A DNA stretch of 64,000 bases, from contig CM027385.1 in NCBI GenBank assembly GCA_015680905.1, forward strand, positions 23,256,501 through 23,320,500. Reading direction: 5' to 3'. The notes beneath the pieces were generated by a model. The model did no database searches, was not told where the DNA came from, and saw only the letters and a list, made by a program, of their open reading frames with translations. Source of the stretch: Coptis chinensis. Its lineage: Eukaryota > Streptophyta > Magnoliopsida > Ranunculales > Ranunculaceae. Positions 23,306 to 34,555 of the stretch are shown one piece after another. Every line of letters begins with the position of its first letter. Position 1 is the first letter of the stretch. The position numbers and the translations under genes were made by a program.

Positions 23306-24350
23306 TAGTCAGAATCCGTGTGTGACTTGTCACGACGTCGAGAAGATCCTTCTCCTTGCTGACGTCATGTCCTAGGGTGTCTACCACTATGCGGGAGTGC
23401 ATCTCTAATGCTCTGCAATGTCCTTCTGACACTGTGTTGAAAACATCATTGCTCCTGCTAGAAAGACTGTTGTTCCTCTCTGAGGTTTTGTTGAGCTACT
23501 CTAATAACTAGTTAACCTTGCCTAAGGTGGTGGACGTGCTGGTGCAGAATCCTCTGCCCATCGTGGAGGAAATAAATTCTGTCCATGGACTGAGTGAACT
23601 GTCGAGTGACACCTTCAGCAAAGTAGTCCACTGGCTCGGTGGCGCGTGCTTGCTCGGCGGCTCTGGCTGCAGGTGGATGCCAGAGTTTATGGATGCAGTG
23701 GGCATAGATAGGACCAATAGTAGCGTCCCTGACTTCCACTAGAACGTCTGTAGCATCGAACCCCCAGTGCTGCATGATCCTAGTGACCAACACTGGTAGA
23801 GGGCAGTGGACCTCCTGGGTTTGCAGAGTTTTTCCCAAACGAAGGTGGCGATGCAAAAGCTATTCTTCTGCTCCTGAAGAATCCATAGGATGTGGAGCAT
23901 CATCTTACCGATATTAGAAGGCTTGACTGAGCCTATCAAGTTAAAGTTTGTCCATTGAGATAGTGTCAACTGATTCCTTCATAGCGAACTCTGAAATACG
24001 CAATGTGACGTGGGGTTTTTCCTACCCTCGAGAAGCATTTCTACCATCATAACGTCGATGGTCTTACTGTCTGGGGACTGTTCTGTCTGAGTATAGACCT
24101 TTGGAGGAATCCCCAGAGCCTCACTCACCACCTCTTTAGTGAGCACAAACGTGTGGCCATCCCTGACAACCATGACGTGGTCATCCTCCCCTCGTTGCAT
24201 GTAGTTGTGAAACAAAAGAATGAGAGAGGGAGAATAACTTGCACCTTCCAACAAAACCAAAGACTCCCATCCTCTTCTTCTAATCTCAGCCTTGAAGTGC
24301 AGTTCCAATAGATCGAAATTGAAGAGGGGTTCGAAATTTTGCTATGACAC
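23306..24350 (-). pseudogene. ORF2-type accessory gene of F (fossil)
   Basis: Minus-strand coding remnant related to ORF2 of B and E. It has the order R-x-x-GWESLVLLEGASYSPSL, FHNYM, MVVRDGHTFVLTKE, EALGIPP, the same as the 'putative plant transposon protein' pattern. Then TSHCVFQSSL matches TSHCARQSSL in B. The C-terminus is Gln-rich and coiled-coil-like, ending in a short Arg/Ser/Asp-rich tail (GSSRRRDKSHTDSD). It is broken in several places. Its presence in F, B and E argues that ORF2 is an ancestral part of this Athila group. Confidence 0.65.
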
Positions 24351-25640
24351 AATTTTTAGGACTCGAGCCATTTAGAGTAGGAGTTGATGAAATCAAGGTT
24401 TTTAGTTTGAATGAGGGTTAAAAATAGAGCTTAATGTAAAAATTTGGAGCGGTAGTGTTTGTAGGTGGGCAGGCGGTCGTGTAGTGGAAGAGGGCGGACG
24501 CAAGTGCGGTTAGGTGCGGCTAGGGTTGGGAAATTTTGGGGAAGATGACGTCAATCGAGCGGTTATGTGGATTAGAAAGGGTTGATAGCATATGCCTTTT
24601 AAGTTGTTTTGAAATTTCAACCCAAGCCCAAATGAAATCAGGTAAATTCGATCATATCCTTAGTGCCTTGACAACTTTAACAGCCGATCTGTGTTTTGTT
24701 ACTAGTCTGATCTTGACTTGTGAGCTACCAAAACAATCAACATCAAAAATGCTATGCAAGGGTATAAGGTTCGCTTACATCCATCGGTGGATGAAAAACA
24801 GATAAAGGAAAGAACAAAAAAGAACTGAAGGGAAATATATACAAATTAAACAAAAGAAGGAAAACTATGGAGGTTTTGACTAGAAGATAAAATTATACGT
24901 GAGTCTGGTATCATTTTGGTTACTTCGGGGCATATAATTTTCATTTTTATATCCTCTAGTTTTGAAAACTATGGAGAGATGTTTTAAGATACTAGTACTA
25001 AAAAAGCTGTGATTCTTGACTTTAACTAATTTTTGAAAACAAACCATAACAGGTAGACTCAGGCAACTTTCGTGTCGGCTCTGGGGCAACCCCAATCTAG
25101 ACAAACAAAGCTTCAGCTACGCGAGTTGGGGGATTTACAGTGCAAGACATGGAATGTCCTGACCCGTGCGAATAGCACGGTGATATAGGCGACCCTTAGT
25201 AGGCGAAACTGATCTCAACCGCCCCTAGATTGCGTTGTTCTAGTGGTTGGTGTGTGTAAAATCCATTGCCTGTTTTTTTTTTTGAAAAATCACTTAACTA
25301 TTGATGTATCAAGAATCTATCATTAAGAGAACAAAGAAAACAACTTTTTTTTTTAAAAAGAAATGTAAAATAAAGAAAAGAAAAATTGTATATTCACTCC
25401 ACAGGTTCACACTTATTCAAACGACGAGTAAAAAGTATTTTACAAAGAATATGCGAGATATACGTGGACTAAAACTCCGACACTTACAACCACACACTCC
25501 AAATGGAGAGTCCGGTTACCTTATTGATGTATTCCCTTTAAAGAAAAAGGTGGAATGGAATGGGGAAGGAATACATCGTGGAAAAGAGGATTTAATCCTG
25601 GTAGACAGGATGATCATGAAAGAATTTTTAATGCTCCAGC
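24351..25640. other. Unassigned interval inside F
   Basis: No recognisable coding domain. It lies where pol would be expected. It contains a perfect 6-bp hairpin, CCGTGC-GAATA-GCACGG (about 25171-25187), a tRNA-A-box-like TCTAGTGGTTGG (about 25237-25250) and poly-T near 25270-25282. A 115-codon plus-strand frame near 25301-25648 is Lys-rich and unlike any family I know. It may be foreign insertions or decayed Athila sequence. Confidence 0.3.
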
Positions 25641-26370
25641 TTCGTTGACATCACTTGTTGCTTCAAAGGTTGTGTTTGCTGATTTAGGGGTTTAGAATAG
25701 CTTGTCCTGGGAACACACCTTTTTGGGTTTTGTCTTGGGCTAACAAGTTCAATGATTGTTGCTTGGATGCTAGGATTTGAGTTTGTTGTTGCATAACAGA
25801 TAACATTATCTCAGTGGGCTTATCTGTTTGGACACTAGTTGATGATGTAATTGGAACTAGGTCTCTTTGGTTGTTGATAGGTGGGTTTTGGTAGTTTTGG
25901 TTAAAATGGGATGAAACCAATGCTCTGTTCTGATTGTTATAAGTACATTGTCCTTGTCTGAATGTATTTGGTGGTTTATTGAAACCTGGAGGTGGTTGGG
26001 TTTGTGGATTGTTAGTCTATGCAAAGTTTGGATGTTACCTCCATGGTGCATTTGGTACATAGAAAACACATATTTCTTCTGGTTGAAGTGATATTAGGTT
26101 TGTGATCAAAGGAGAGGTAGTGGCATCTATATGATTTAAGCTTAAACAGAAATTGCATGGTGAGGTACTTATGTTCATGACAGGATGAGGAGTTTGGTCT
26201 TTTTGTTTGGTTGTGAGGGCATCTATCTTTCTTGTGAGGGTTTCGATTAAAGTATTGATTTTTGGATCGAATTTCACCTCAAAAATACCACTAACCTTAG
26301 ATGTACTGGGTTGGGTTGTTCTGGGATTGTTTATATCACCCTAATGGGTACTCTTTTCAGCTTGGTTTTT
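25641..26370 (-). pseudogene. gag: gag C-terminal fragment of F (fossil)
   Basis: Minus-strand remnant equivalent to the nucleocapsid part of Athila gag. It has LIETLTRKIDAL, CNFCLSLNHIDA (start of a zinc knuckle), VPNAPWR, PPINNQRDLVPI and KGVFPGQAI, all matching blocks in E (44220-44900) in order. The right edge ends abruptly at inverted LTR sequence at 26371. Broken in a few places. Confidence 0.72.
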
Positions 26371-28453
26371 GATAAGACATAAAGATAATTAAACACTAAT
26401 ATTAATGCTAAGAACACTAACACGTAATATTATCGTTCTTATGTTATCAAATCTATTTCCTTACTCTCAAATAATAATGAAGCAATATAGATAAGAGTAT
26501 GGATTCGTTCCACTATTAAACTACCAAGACTCAATAGAATTCAACTAATTAAATCAAGAGGAAAGTGGTGAGAGTAATAATTATGTTGATAATAAACTAA
26601 CTATAATTATGTTATTAATTAAAATGTAAACTAAATAAACTAAACTAATAGAAATAAGGTTTTGATGGAAAAAAAGATTATAGAGGAAGTAATAAATCCA
26701 CATATGCAAGTTTATTCATAATTCAATTAGTTCATGTATTAAAGTCATCATCTTTATCAAATTCCGCAATGCAATGAAATAAAGATTCCTGCTTTGTAAG
26801 ATCCCTAATCAACTATTACTATCTCTAGTTAATAATTAATTAGCATGAGAGAATAACACTTCTATCAATATCTTATATAGAATTACTAAACTATAGTTCA
26901 AAACTAATAATTCTTATCTCTAAAAATATGAAAGCTTCAAACTTTAAACGCATAAACACAAATAACCAACAAAATCATAAACAATCCTCACATAGGCTTC
27001 ATTAAACCTCCCCCTAACAGGAGTTTTAGCTTCATTGGATGTATTAAACTAAAATAATAATATAATGGCATAATGTAAATAAGAGAATTGAATTGAAAAC
27101 TAAGCTTTTATTGAGAGGTTTTAATGGAGGCTACAAACTATAAACCCTAATTACTTAACCCTAAACTATTCAATTCTAAACTATACTAAACTAATGAAAA
27201 AGTAGCCAAGTTAGGTTTAGCCTTAATCCTCTTTATAGAGGAGAGGATTAGGGTTACATTTTCATGCATAGGCCTGAAAGGGGGACTTTGGGCCTCTAAT
27301 GTGAGCCCAAAGTCCATTAGGTTAGGTCTAAAAGGGCCAATTCTATTGGAAATTACTTAAGTGCCATTTTTGTCCACCTTTGCAGCTCGTATTGGGGGCA
27401 AAGCCAGGTCCATTGCAAATCTTATTTCGAGCCGGTCATTTTGACATAAAGTAGGCCTAATTCTGAGGTCTGAGTCCAAAAATACGCCATTTTTGAAGTT
27501 CTGATGGCTTTATTGAACCTACTATATATATGTCAAAACGACCAGATCGAAGTAAGCTTTGGAATGGACCCAACCTTGCCCAATCATAACTATAAAAGTG
27601 GACAAAAAGAGAACTGAAGTAATTTCCAACATAAATGACCCTTTTAGACTTAACCTAATGGACTTTGGGCTCACATTAGAGGCCCAAATTATAGCCTCCA
27701 GGCCTATACACGAAAATGTAACCCTAATCCTTTCATATATAAAGAAGATTAAGGCTAAATTTTTATTTGGCTACTCCCTCATTAGTTTAGTTTTAATTAG
27801 GTATCTCTCTCTCTCTCTCTCTCAATTTTCTTTAGTTTAGTATAGTTTAGTTTAGGGTTAGGGTTTGTAGCCTCCATTAAACCTTCAATAAAAATACCTT
27901 CAAGTTCTTAGTTTTAATACAAGTTTATTTATGATTATGTCTCTCTCTTCTTATTGTTTTAGTAGAATAAATACGATGAAACAAGGCTAAAACCTCCATT
28001 AGAGGGGGTTAATAAAGCCACGTGAGGATGATTGTTAGTTAGAATAGCAATTGTTTTGCAATTAGCACGTCAAGTTCTTCGTTATGAGTTTTTAGAGATA
28101 GAACTCATAACGATAAACTAGAGTTTAGAGCCACCATCAAAGAGATATGTGGAGGAGCTAAAATTTCATACTAGTGAAACTATTATCAAACAAACAATTC
28201 GATAACTAAACTAATAGTCAATCGAATTGCATGGTGGAATTACCCCCTCTATATCCTTCTCATATTAATTAAATCACTATTTTGTACATTAAATTTACTA
28301 TTTTCATATCATATTACTCTTATCTTAGTGAATTAGTTTAGTTTAGTATAAATTCTCATTCAAGTACGTGCAAACAATAGTGGATCAAACACGATTACTC
28401 CTATATATCAACATATTTGATAATATTATTATTGATTGATTAGCATGAGTTCA
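26371..28453. repeat. Palindrome of two inverted Athila-type LTR fragments
   Basis: The left arm (26371 to about 27530) is a minus-strand LTR fragment and the right arm (about 27533 to 28453) is a plus-strand fragment of the same LTR family. Shared blocks in opposite orientation include GACTTTGGGCTCACATTAGA, GGCCCAAA, AATGTAACCCTAATCC and GTAGCCTCCATTAAA. Both lack the LTR start and meet near the U3 block GTCAAAACGACC. A TATATAAAG-like box is visible in the right arm near 27736, and a CT microsatellite near 27803-27823. The right arm stops where element C begins. This is probably rearranged remains of one or two elements. Confidence 0.65.
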
Positions 28454-29982
28454 AGATAAGAGACCAAAATTGTAGTTTTAACACCTTAATAATATTGCTT
28501 TTTAACTAATTATGTGATTAATAAGTAAGAGTTATTACTGTTATCGTGTTCTTATGTATTTCAGGCATTTGAGTCGAAGATGTATAGAAATGCGTCCTTT
28601 TTGCGAAATAAAAGAGCAGAGGTTGGTTGCTAAGAAGTTCTATGATTAAAGGCCAAGATTCAAGGAGAAAAAGCTTTTTTAAAGACCCTGTCAAAGCTGA
28701 AAAGTCAAAGCCAACGCGGGCAACGCACAAAAGTCAGTAGAACTTTCGAAGGCCGTATCTTCGGACTCAGATCTTGGAATTAGGCCTACCTTATGTCAAA
28801 ACGACCATCTTGGAATGAGCTTTCTAATGGTCCAAGCGTTGACCCAATCAGAGGAGCAAAAGTTGATGAAAAGGCTGTTGAAGTCATTTCCAGCTGAAAA
28901 CCCCTTTTGTGAACTAAAGTAATGAGGCTTTGGGCTCGATTTTCCGGCCCAAAATATGGCTCCTCAGTTCATGCACAAAATTGTGAATCTGATCTCCTCT
29001 ATATGAAGAGAAAAAGTCATAGCTCTTAAGCTACTTACTTTTTACTTAGTCAAGATTCCAATAGTTAGTTTTTATCTAGTTATTTTTCATATAATTAGTT
29101 TTTAGAACAAGAATTTAATTTGTAGAATCAATAACTTAGTTTTTATCTAGTGAATTATCAATAAATTAGTTAGAACAATAAATTTAGTTTTTAGAATCCA
29201 TTACTTAGTTCATTTCATTTAGTTTGTCTTAAATTGATAATTAGTTATTCATAATCTTAGTTTTAAATTCAGTTTTAATTCATTTTGAATCATTATTACT
29301 ATTGTCCAATTATATTAATAAAGTTTAATATTTATTCAGTAATGACTTGTTCTTGTTGTTCTTGTGTTAGAAATGATAGCTTAATGATTCAAGGCTAAAA
29401 CCTCTATTAGAGGGGTTTGAGGAAGCCTTGATGAAACTTGATTGTATTAACATAGAATTGGTTGTAGTAATCTATTCCATTCTAGAAAGTAATTAGTTCC
29501 CCATGAGAATGAGTTTGATTGCTTCACATGCTGATTGTTAATTGGTAGAGATTACCATGAACAATTAGGGATTAGAAATACCCAATTGTGATGCGAAAAC
29601 ATTGCAATTCGGATTACGACAATTTTTCGTTAGTTTATTAAGTCTAATCAAGGTAGAATCAAATTCCTCAAATTCATTCTCATATTGTCAATTTAGTATT
29701 TAATTTTCGCCGTTTCATTTATCACATATTGAATTGTTAATTCACCATCGTAGTTACGTTCAATTCCATTACTCTCACGACTTTGTTAGCTAAACAAACT
29801 AGGAGAGTAGAATCGTTACACCTAAACAAACTAGGAGTGGAACGAATTCTCTACTCTAAACACATTGCATTGATAAGAGAGTAGAATCTTTGATATTATA
29901 GAACGGAAAATAGTTTAATTTTACTTACATTTGAGTTTCATCGCTTATTCGTAGGTAGAACTATCGTTTTTACCTTTTATCA
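28454..29982 (+). repeat. 5' LTR of element C
   Basis: About 1,529 bp. It starts AGATAAGAGACCAAAATTG, a decayed version of the family's TGATAAGAGCCCAAAACTG, and ends CTTTTATCA. It carries the shared U3 block near 28795-28860 (TCAAAACGACC, GGTCCAAGCG, CCAATCAGAGG) and a TATA-like CTATATGAAG near 29000. Confidence 0.8.
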
Positions 29983-29984
29983 AA

Positions 29985-29997
29985 TGGCGCCGCTGCC
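29985..29997 (+). other. Primer binding site of element C
   Basis: TGGCGCCGCTGCC followed by GG, matching the tRNA-Asp-type site with one difference, two bases after the LTR. Confidence 0.85.
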
Positions 29998-30645
29998 GGC
30001 TTAGTTGTGTTTAATTTCATTTCCATTAGTAGTGTTAATCCTACCAAAGTCCCATTAAACCCACCCACCCTTGTTTCGTTCTAACTGTGGTTGTTTGCTT
30101 CAGAATTGAATTTTTTTTGCAGGGATACACCGAAGAAGCCCGCCCAAAAGGCAAATTCAGGCGCACCCGCCAAAAAAGTGTCGGACATTAGCCAAGGAAT
30201 GAGCGCACCCTGCGCCCTTCCAAGGCCAATTCAGAGCGCACCCTGCGTTGAATTGTTTGGACATCAGCCAAGACACGAGCGCACCCTATGCCCTTCCAAG
30301 GCCAATTCAGAGTGCACCCCATGCTGAATTGTCTGGACATCAGCCAAGACACGAGCACACCCTGTGCCCTTGAAAGGCAAAATTTGAGCGCACCTCGCGC
30401 CCTCTTCTGAACAGCCCGATTTCAACAGGTTAGTGCAAACTTCCATTTCTTCAAGTTATTCAGTGTTTCTAACTTGTTAAATACACTAAGCTAGCGTATA
30501 CAAGACGCTATTCATAAGCGAAGCAAGGAGGCATTCAGGTGCTTCTTTCTTCCACTCCTTGCATCTCCTGTTAAAGGATTTATACTAGCATATCAGGGTT
30601 GTTTTGACTGTTGTCATGTTTCTTTAATAGCAGACTTAGCCTTGC
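29998..30645 (+). other. Leader of C with GAGCGC array and donor-like site
   Basis: Non-coding leader. Near 30160-30420 lies a tandem set of GAGCGCACCCTGCGCCC-like words with CCAAGGCCAATTCAGAG and GGACATCAGCCAAGACACG spacers. The stem-loop CGCTATTCATAAGCG is at 30506-30520, and a CAG|GT donor-like site is at 30538/30539. The open frame through the array is a by-product of the repeats. Confidence 0.65.
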
Positions 30646-31152
30646 ATGAGATTAAGGTCAGATAGAGAAAAAATGACTAACGTAATATATCATGCACATC
30701 AACACACACACCTATCTAGTATACCACATACTACACCTGAAATAATGGATAAAGAAAGAGAGTCTCCTCTCTCAGACTTTTACAAAGCCTTGAACGATAC
30801 CCCAAAATCTTGCATCGTTCTTGCAGACCCAGTGGGGGATGTTCGAATCCCCCCGAATATATTTAATTTGTTACCAGTTTTTTATGGGTTAGACCATGAA
30901 AAACCTTATCAGTATATGCGTAGGATTGAACAAGTTTTTACCACATTCCATCATCCTACGGTAGGTGCGAAACAAATTAGACTGAGGGTGTTTCCTTTCA
31001 CCCGAGCCGATAAGGCGGCATCTTGGTTAACTGCCCAAGTGCCTAATTTTGTGGACTCCTGGGCCAAACTTGTTCAACTATTTATGGAACATTTTTACCC
31101 ACCACTGAAGACAAATGAAATGCTTTCTAAGATTCACTTTTTCCGATAAAAT
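30646..31152 (+). pseudogene. gag: gag N-terminal part of C (cut by insertion)
   Basis: It starts MRLRSDREKMTNVI and continues with SDFYKALNDTPKSCIVL, VRIPPNIFNLLPVFYGLDHE, TTFHHPTVGAKQIRLRVFPF and WLTAQVPNFVDSWAKLVQLF. This is the Athila capsid core in the same order as B and E. About 167 residues are present before the Tat element interrupts it. Confidence 0.85.
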
Positions 31153-31805
31153 TGTATGCACACAAATTACAACCTCTAAGCTCCTATGTCCTAATCTCTC
31201 TCACTCTCACTCCTCTCTTTGTCTTTTTCTTTTTCCTCCCTTTTTCCTTGCTCTATTGTTCCTATTTATATCCTCCTCCCTTCTTTCTTATCCGTTGATC
31301 TTCCTCCCATCCTCTGGTCTACACTAAAAAACCTATCTTCTTAGGGTTCTGCGGCCTTATTGTTGTACCCCCCGTTCCTTCTTTATTAAGTTTCCTCCTC
31401 TTTGACCCTGACTTCTTTGCTTCCACAAGTTGTTGTACTGCCCAACCACTTTTTCAGAGCCGCGGCCCCGATCAGGTGTTTCAAGCCTTCATTTTCTTAT
31501 CTTGCTTCAGGCGGTAGACATACCGCCTCAGTGGACTAAAAAGGGGTTAATACAAATGCCCCCTCTCGGTCTGTGGATCCGAACGGATTCGCAGGCCGAG
31601 ACTCCCCAGCTGTCAGACTACCACGTTGTCTTGTCACCCATCAATAATTTGAATCTTTCTGACCATCACGCTACCCACTGCCTTGACCTCCAGGCCCTTG
31701 CCACGTATCCCTAGGCACGTGCCTTGCGTCGCACACCCAACTAGCCTTGCCTCCTCAATTCTAGCAATGCCACGCTTTTATTCTTCAATGGCTCTCTTTT
31801 CCACA
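31153..31805 (-). repeat. Probable 3' LTR of the Tat/Retand element
   Basis: The plus strand starts TGTATGCACAC, exactly where gag of C breaks off, and ends TTTTCCACA. In element orientation that is TGTGGAAAAG...GTGTGCATACA. A purine-rich AAAAGGGGGGTA lies just upstream in element orientation. The outer edge is well placed by the gag break. The inner edge is uncertain: a second candidate lies near 32162, next to a C12 run. Confidence 0.5.
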
Positions 31806-32213
31806 TTCGCTACCCCCCTTTTACCATTTTGCCCTTGACTACACAAATCCCGCCCAATACCTTTATTATACACTCCACCCCCTTCCCGACTCTTCACTTT
31901 CCATTTTTCTAACTATACCTTGAACTTCCCTTACTCCAATTTTCTTGTGCTCTTCTTTTTCCTCTTGTGAGTTCCTTGCATCTGTCCTACCATCTCCGTG
32001 AAGCTCTCTTTGCATCTTGCTTACGCTCCCCGTGCCGATCGCCTCCTCTGCTCAGGTTTGCGCTCACACTTCTCAGTTTCCTTTGTTAGTTGGTCATCAT
32101 TTTCTTTCTTTTTTAGTTCTTGCTCTTTCGTGTCCATTTCTTTCTTCATACTATTCGTCCATCACTCTTACCCCCCCCCCCCTCGTCTGTCTTGTTCATC
32201 AAACTCTGGTGAC
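31806..32213. other. Spacer between Tat LTR and antisense ORF
   Basis: CT-rich, with TTATTATACAC near 31863 that could be a TATA box for the antisense ORF, followed by pyrimidine-rich sequence and a run of 12 C near 32171-32182. No independent gene is seen. Confidence 0.35.
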
Positions 32214-33020
32214 ATGTCTGGCTCCAAATCTGGTGGCTCCTCCGCTACCGGATCCACCAGATCTGCGTCCCCGACCTCTAGATCATCCGACACTATAGCG
32301 GAGTCTGGATCTTCCGGCCCTTCCGCCGACCACCCATAGTCTCCCTCCACAGAGTCATCCCTTGGGGCCGCTATTCCATCCACCTCCGGTAGACCCTCTG
32401 CGCTACTTTCTCCTCCCTCTCATTACCACTGACCCAACCTGGCCGGTGTAAAGGCTGCTTACGACATCCCTGAGGATGTGGTATTGGAACATGTGTCTGG
32501 GGTCACTCATTCTCCCCATTTAGTACCGCCGCGGCTAGGGTTTTTAGTTGCAATAGTGGGGCAAATAGTGGGTAGTATTCGCTTCCCCTTATCCTTGTTA
32601 GATGTTAAAGTTTGCAATCATTTTAATATTTCGCCGTGTCAAGGCATCGACAACTTCTGGCGAATCATGTTCGCAGCCAACTACTACAATACCACAAATA
32701 CCGCTCTCATTTCCCTTCAGGACATCACGTCCCACTATTTTATCAAGAAAAGCACCAAGGTCGGGAGAGTGGGGTATCAATCCTTCTGCGTGCGTCTGCA
32801 GAAGAAATCATTTGTTATTCCCGTCACCACCTCCAACAAGGTCTGGCATCATTATCCCCTCTACGTATCTGAGAACTTCCTCTCTGCCGCTCTCCCCCCT
32901 GAATTGTTTTTGAAGCACTCCCATTTTATCTACTGCGGTGAGTTGAGTCGATTGCATTTTTGGTTTCACATTCTATTATAAACTTGACATATCTTTTCCT
33001 CTACTTTTCAGGTTGGAACC
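32214..33020 (+). pseudogene. Antisense accessory ORF of the Tat element, 5' part (fossil)
   Basis: The N-terminus is Ser/Gly-rich and acidic (MSGSKSGGSSATGSTRS, then SDTIAESGSSG). It is followed by a globular segment with FRR-less order: SIRFPLSLLDVKVCNHFNI, GIDNFWRIMFAANYY, LPPELFLKHSHF. This resembles the plant 'putative gypsy type transposon' domain (PF04195-like) known from extra ORFs of Tat-lineage elements. An intron-like GT-AG interval lies at 32938-33011 with a pyrimidine-rich acceptor. Element D is inserted 9 bp after it. The ORF is opposite in strand to gag-pol, as described for Retand-like elements. Broken in at least one place besides the insertion. Confidence 0.55.
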
Positions 33021-34540
33021 TAAATAAAAGCCCAAAACTGTAGTTTTAACCCTTTAACAATATTGCTGTTAGACTAATTATGTGATTAATAATATAGGTT
33101 TATCACTAATTACGTGCTTTTGAGTATTTCAGGCTTTGGAGTTGAATAAATATAAATTTGTTACTAATTAGGCGCTAAAAGGAGCTAAAGGGATTGCTAT
33201 AAAAGTTCTATGAAGAAAGCCAAAGTTTCATGGAGAAAAAGCCCTTAAAAAGCCTAAGTCAAGCTATTAAGTGAAAGTCAAACTGGATTAGAAGTTGAAG
33301 AAAAGTCAACATAACTTCAAAAGTCAACATATCTTTGCACTCAGACCTCGGATTTGGGCCCATCTTAAATCAAAATGACCGGCTCAGAAAGATCTTTCCA
33401 ATGGTCTAGACCTTGACTCGATCAAAATAGTATAAGTTGTTGAAAACTCACACTATAGTAACACGACCAGAATGGGAAGTCTTGGATTCAACAAATTGGG
33501 TTTTGGGCTCAATTTTTCGGCCCAAAACATGACTCCTCAGCTCATGCACGAATTTGGGGATCTAGCTCTTCTATAACAAGAGACAAAAGCTTAGCTCTTA
33601 ATCTATCTAGATGTAAACCTAGTTCTAGTTCATAAAATTTAGTTTTGTAATATAGAATTAGCTTTAATTGATTAAATTAGTTTATATAGATTAATCTAGT
33701 TAGTTGTCAATTTTATTAGTTGTGAGAACTAGTTTTGAATTTTAGAATAAATTACTTAGTTATATTTCAATATTTAAATTCGAATCCAATATTTCATTCA
33801 TAGATTTAGTTATTTTAAATTGATAATTAGTATTTATAATCTTATTTCTAAATTAGTTTAAATTTCAATTGTAATCCATGTTTGAATCTTAGACTATTGT
33901 TAATTTATATTAAGAAAGTTTAATTAGTTATTCAATAATGACTTGTTTTTACTGTTCTTGTGTTAGAAATGATAGTCTAATGAATTATAGCTAAATGTCA
34001 ATTAGAGGTGTTTGATGAAGCTTGGATGAAGAGTTGATGTGTTAGTTAGAATTATTGCATTTAAGAGTTCACTCTAGTAGGTTAGTCGATTCGCTATGAG
34101 AATGGGTTGAACTTCCTCACATGCTAATTATTAGTTGGCAGAGATTGCACATGAATAATTAGGGATCACAATTAATCTTAATTGGTTATGATTGCAATAA
34201 TGTACACTAGCATATTAGGAATTTATTTAAGTGAAATCAAATCCCCCTAATCTTTTCTCCATATTCTTCTCTATATTTTATTCAATTCATATTCAATTGC
34301 ATAGTTAAATTAGTATAATTTAAATTCATATATTTAGTTTCATAATATAAATTCACCTTTATAAATATTACTCTCACCATTGTTCCCTTGTGTCTTATTC
34401 TATTATGTCTTGGTAGTTTAGGAGTGGAACGATTTTGTACTCTATATATTGCATAAATTTATATGTGAGAGTAGGAAATAAATAATTGATACCGAAAGAA
34501 TAAGGTTAGAGTAATCTAGTTGAGTTTTTACGGGTTATCA
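33021..34540 (+). repeat. 5' LTR of element D
   Basis: About 1,520 bp, from TAAATAAAAGCCCAAAACTG to CGGGTTATCA. It aligns along its whole length with 56465-57990. It contains the shared U3 block near 33370-33420 (CAAAATGACCGGCTC, AGATCTTTCC) and a CTATAACAAG TATA-like site near 33571. Confidence 0.88.
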
Positions 34541-34542
34541 AA

Positions 34543-34555
34543 TGGCGCCGCTGCC
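34543..34555 (+). other. Primer binding site of element D
   Basis: TGGCGCCGCTGCC, two bases after the LTR, identical to those of C and E and one base from the tRNA-Asp-type consensus. Confidence 0.88.

Larger units (their letters stand above)
19941..26370 (-). mobile_element. Athila-like element F, 3' half plus gag fragment (fossil)
   Basis: Minus-strand element. Left to right on the plus strand: 3' LTR (19941-21206), hairpin and polypurine tract (21207-21240), 3' UTR, ORF2 (24350 down to 23306), an unassigned stretch and a gag C-terminal fragment (26370 to 25641). No RT or integrase is seen. Its 3' UTR shares blocks with E, for example the reverse of GTGAGTACCTTC and of GCATATGGTCAATACAATCG. 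F inserted into the chromovirus integrase. It is heavily decayed and its LTR body is unlike those of A-E, so it is a distinct, probably old, subfamily. Confidence 0.7.
28454..31152 (+). mobile_element. Athila-type element C, 5' portion (fossil)
   Basis: Plus-strand Athila-type element with 5' LTR (28454-29982), primer site (29985-29997), leader (29998-30645) and the start of gag (30646-31152). It is then cut by the Tat/Retand element. The remainder should lie beyond the right edge of the window, after the 5' LTR of the Tat element. The visible gag stretch looks open apart from the insertion. Leader and gag are very similar to E and B. Confidence 0.85.
31153..33020 (-). mobile_element. Tat/Retand-type Ty3/gypsy element, left (3') segment
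   Basis: The 3' end of a minus-strand Tat-lineage element inserted in gag of C (left flank AAAAT, 31148-31152). It consists of a probable 3' LTR (31153-31805), a reversed polypurine tract (31811-31822), untranslated DNA and the first part of an antisense (plus-strand) ORF. It is then interrupted by element D and resumes at 57991. Continuity across D is supported by the near-duplicate GAACC (33016-33020) and AAACC (57991-57995). Confidence 0.75.

Noticed and set aside
25160-25200. Hairpin considered as a Helitron 3' end
   Set aside because: The stem is present but no CTRR terminus follows at the usual distance and no TC start was found.
25230-25282. A-box-like word considered as a tRNA gene or SINE
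   Set aside because: No convincing B box or cloverleaf; too little to call.
27135-27175. TAAACCCTAA-like words considered as telomeric repeat
   Set aside because: Only isolated copies within LTR sequence; no array.
31806-32162. Extending the Tat 3' LTR to the C-rich run near 32171
   Set aside because: The TGT/ACA terminal pair and the purine tract fit better at 31805; kept as the alternative boundary.
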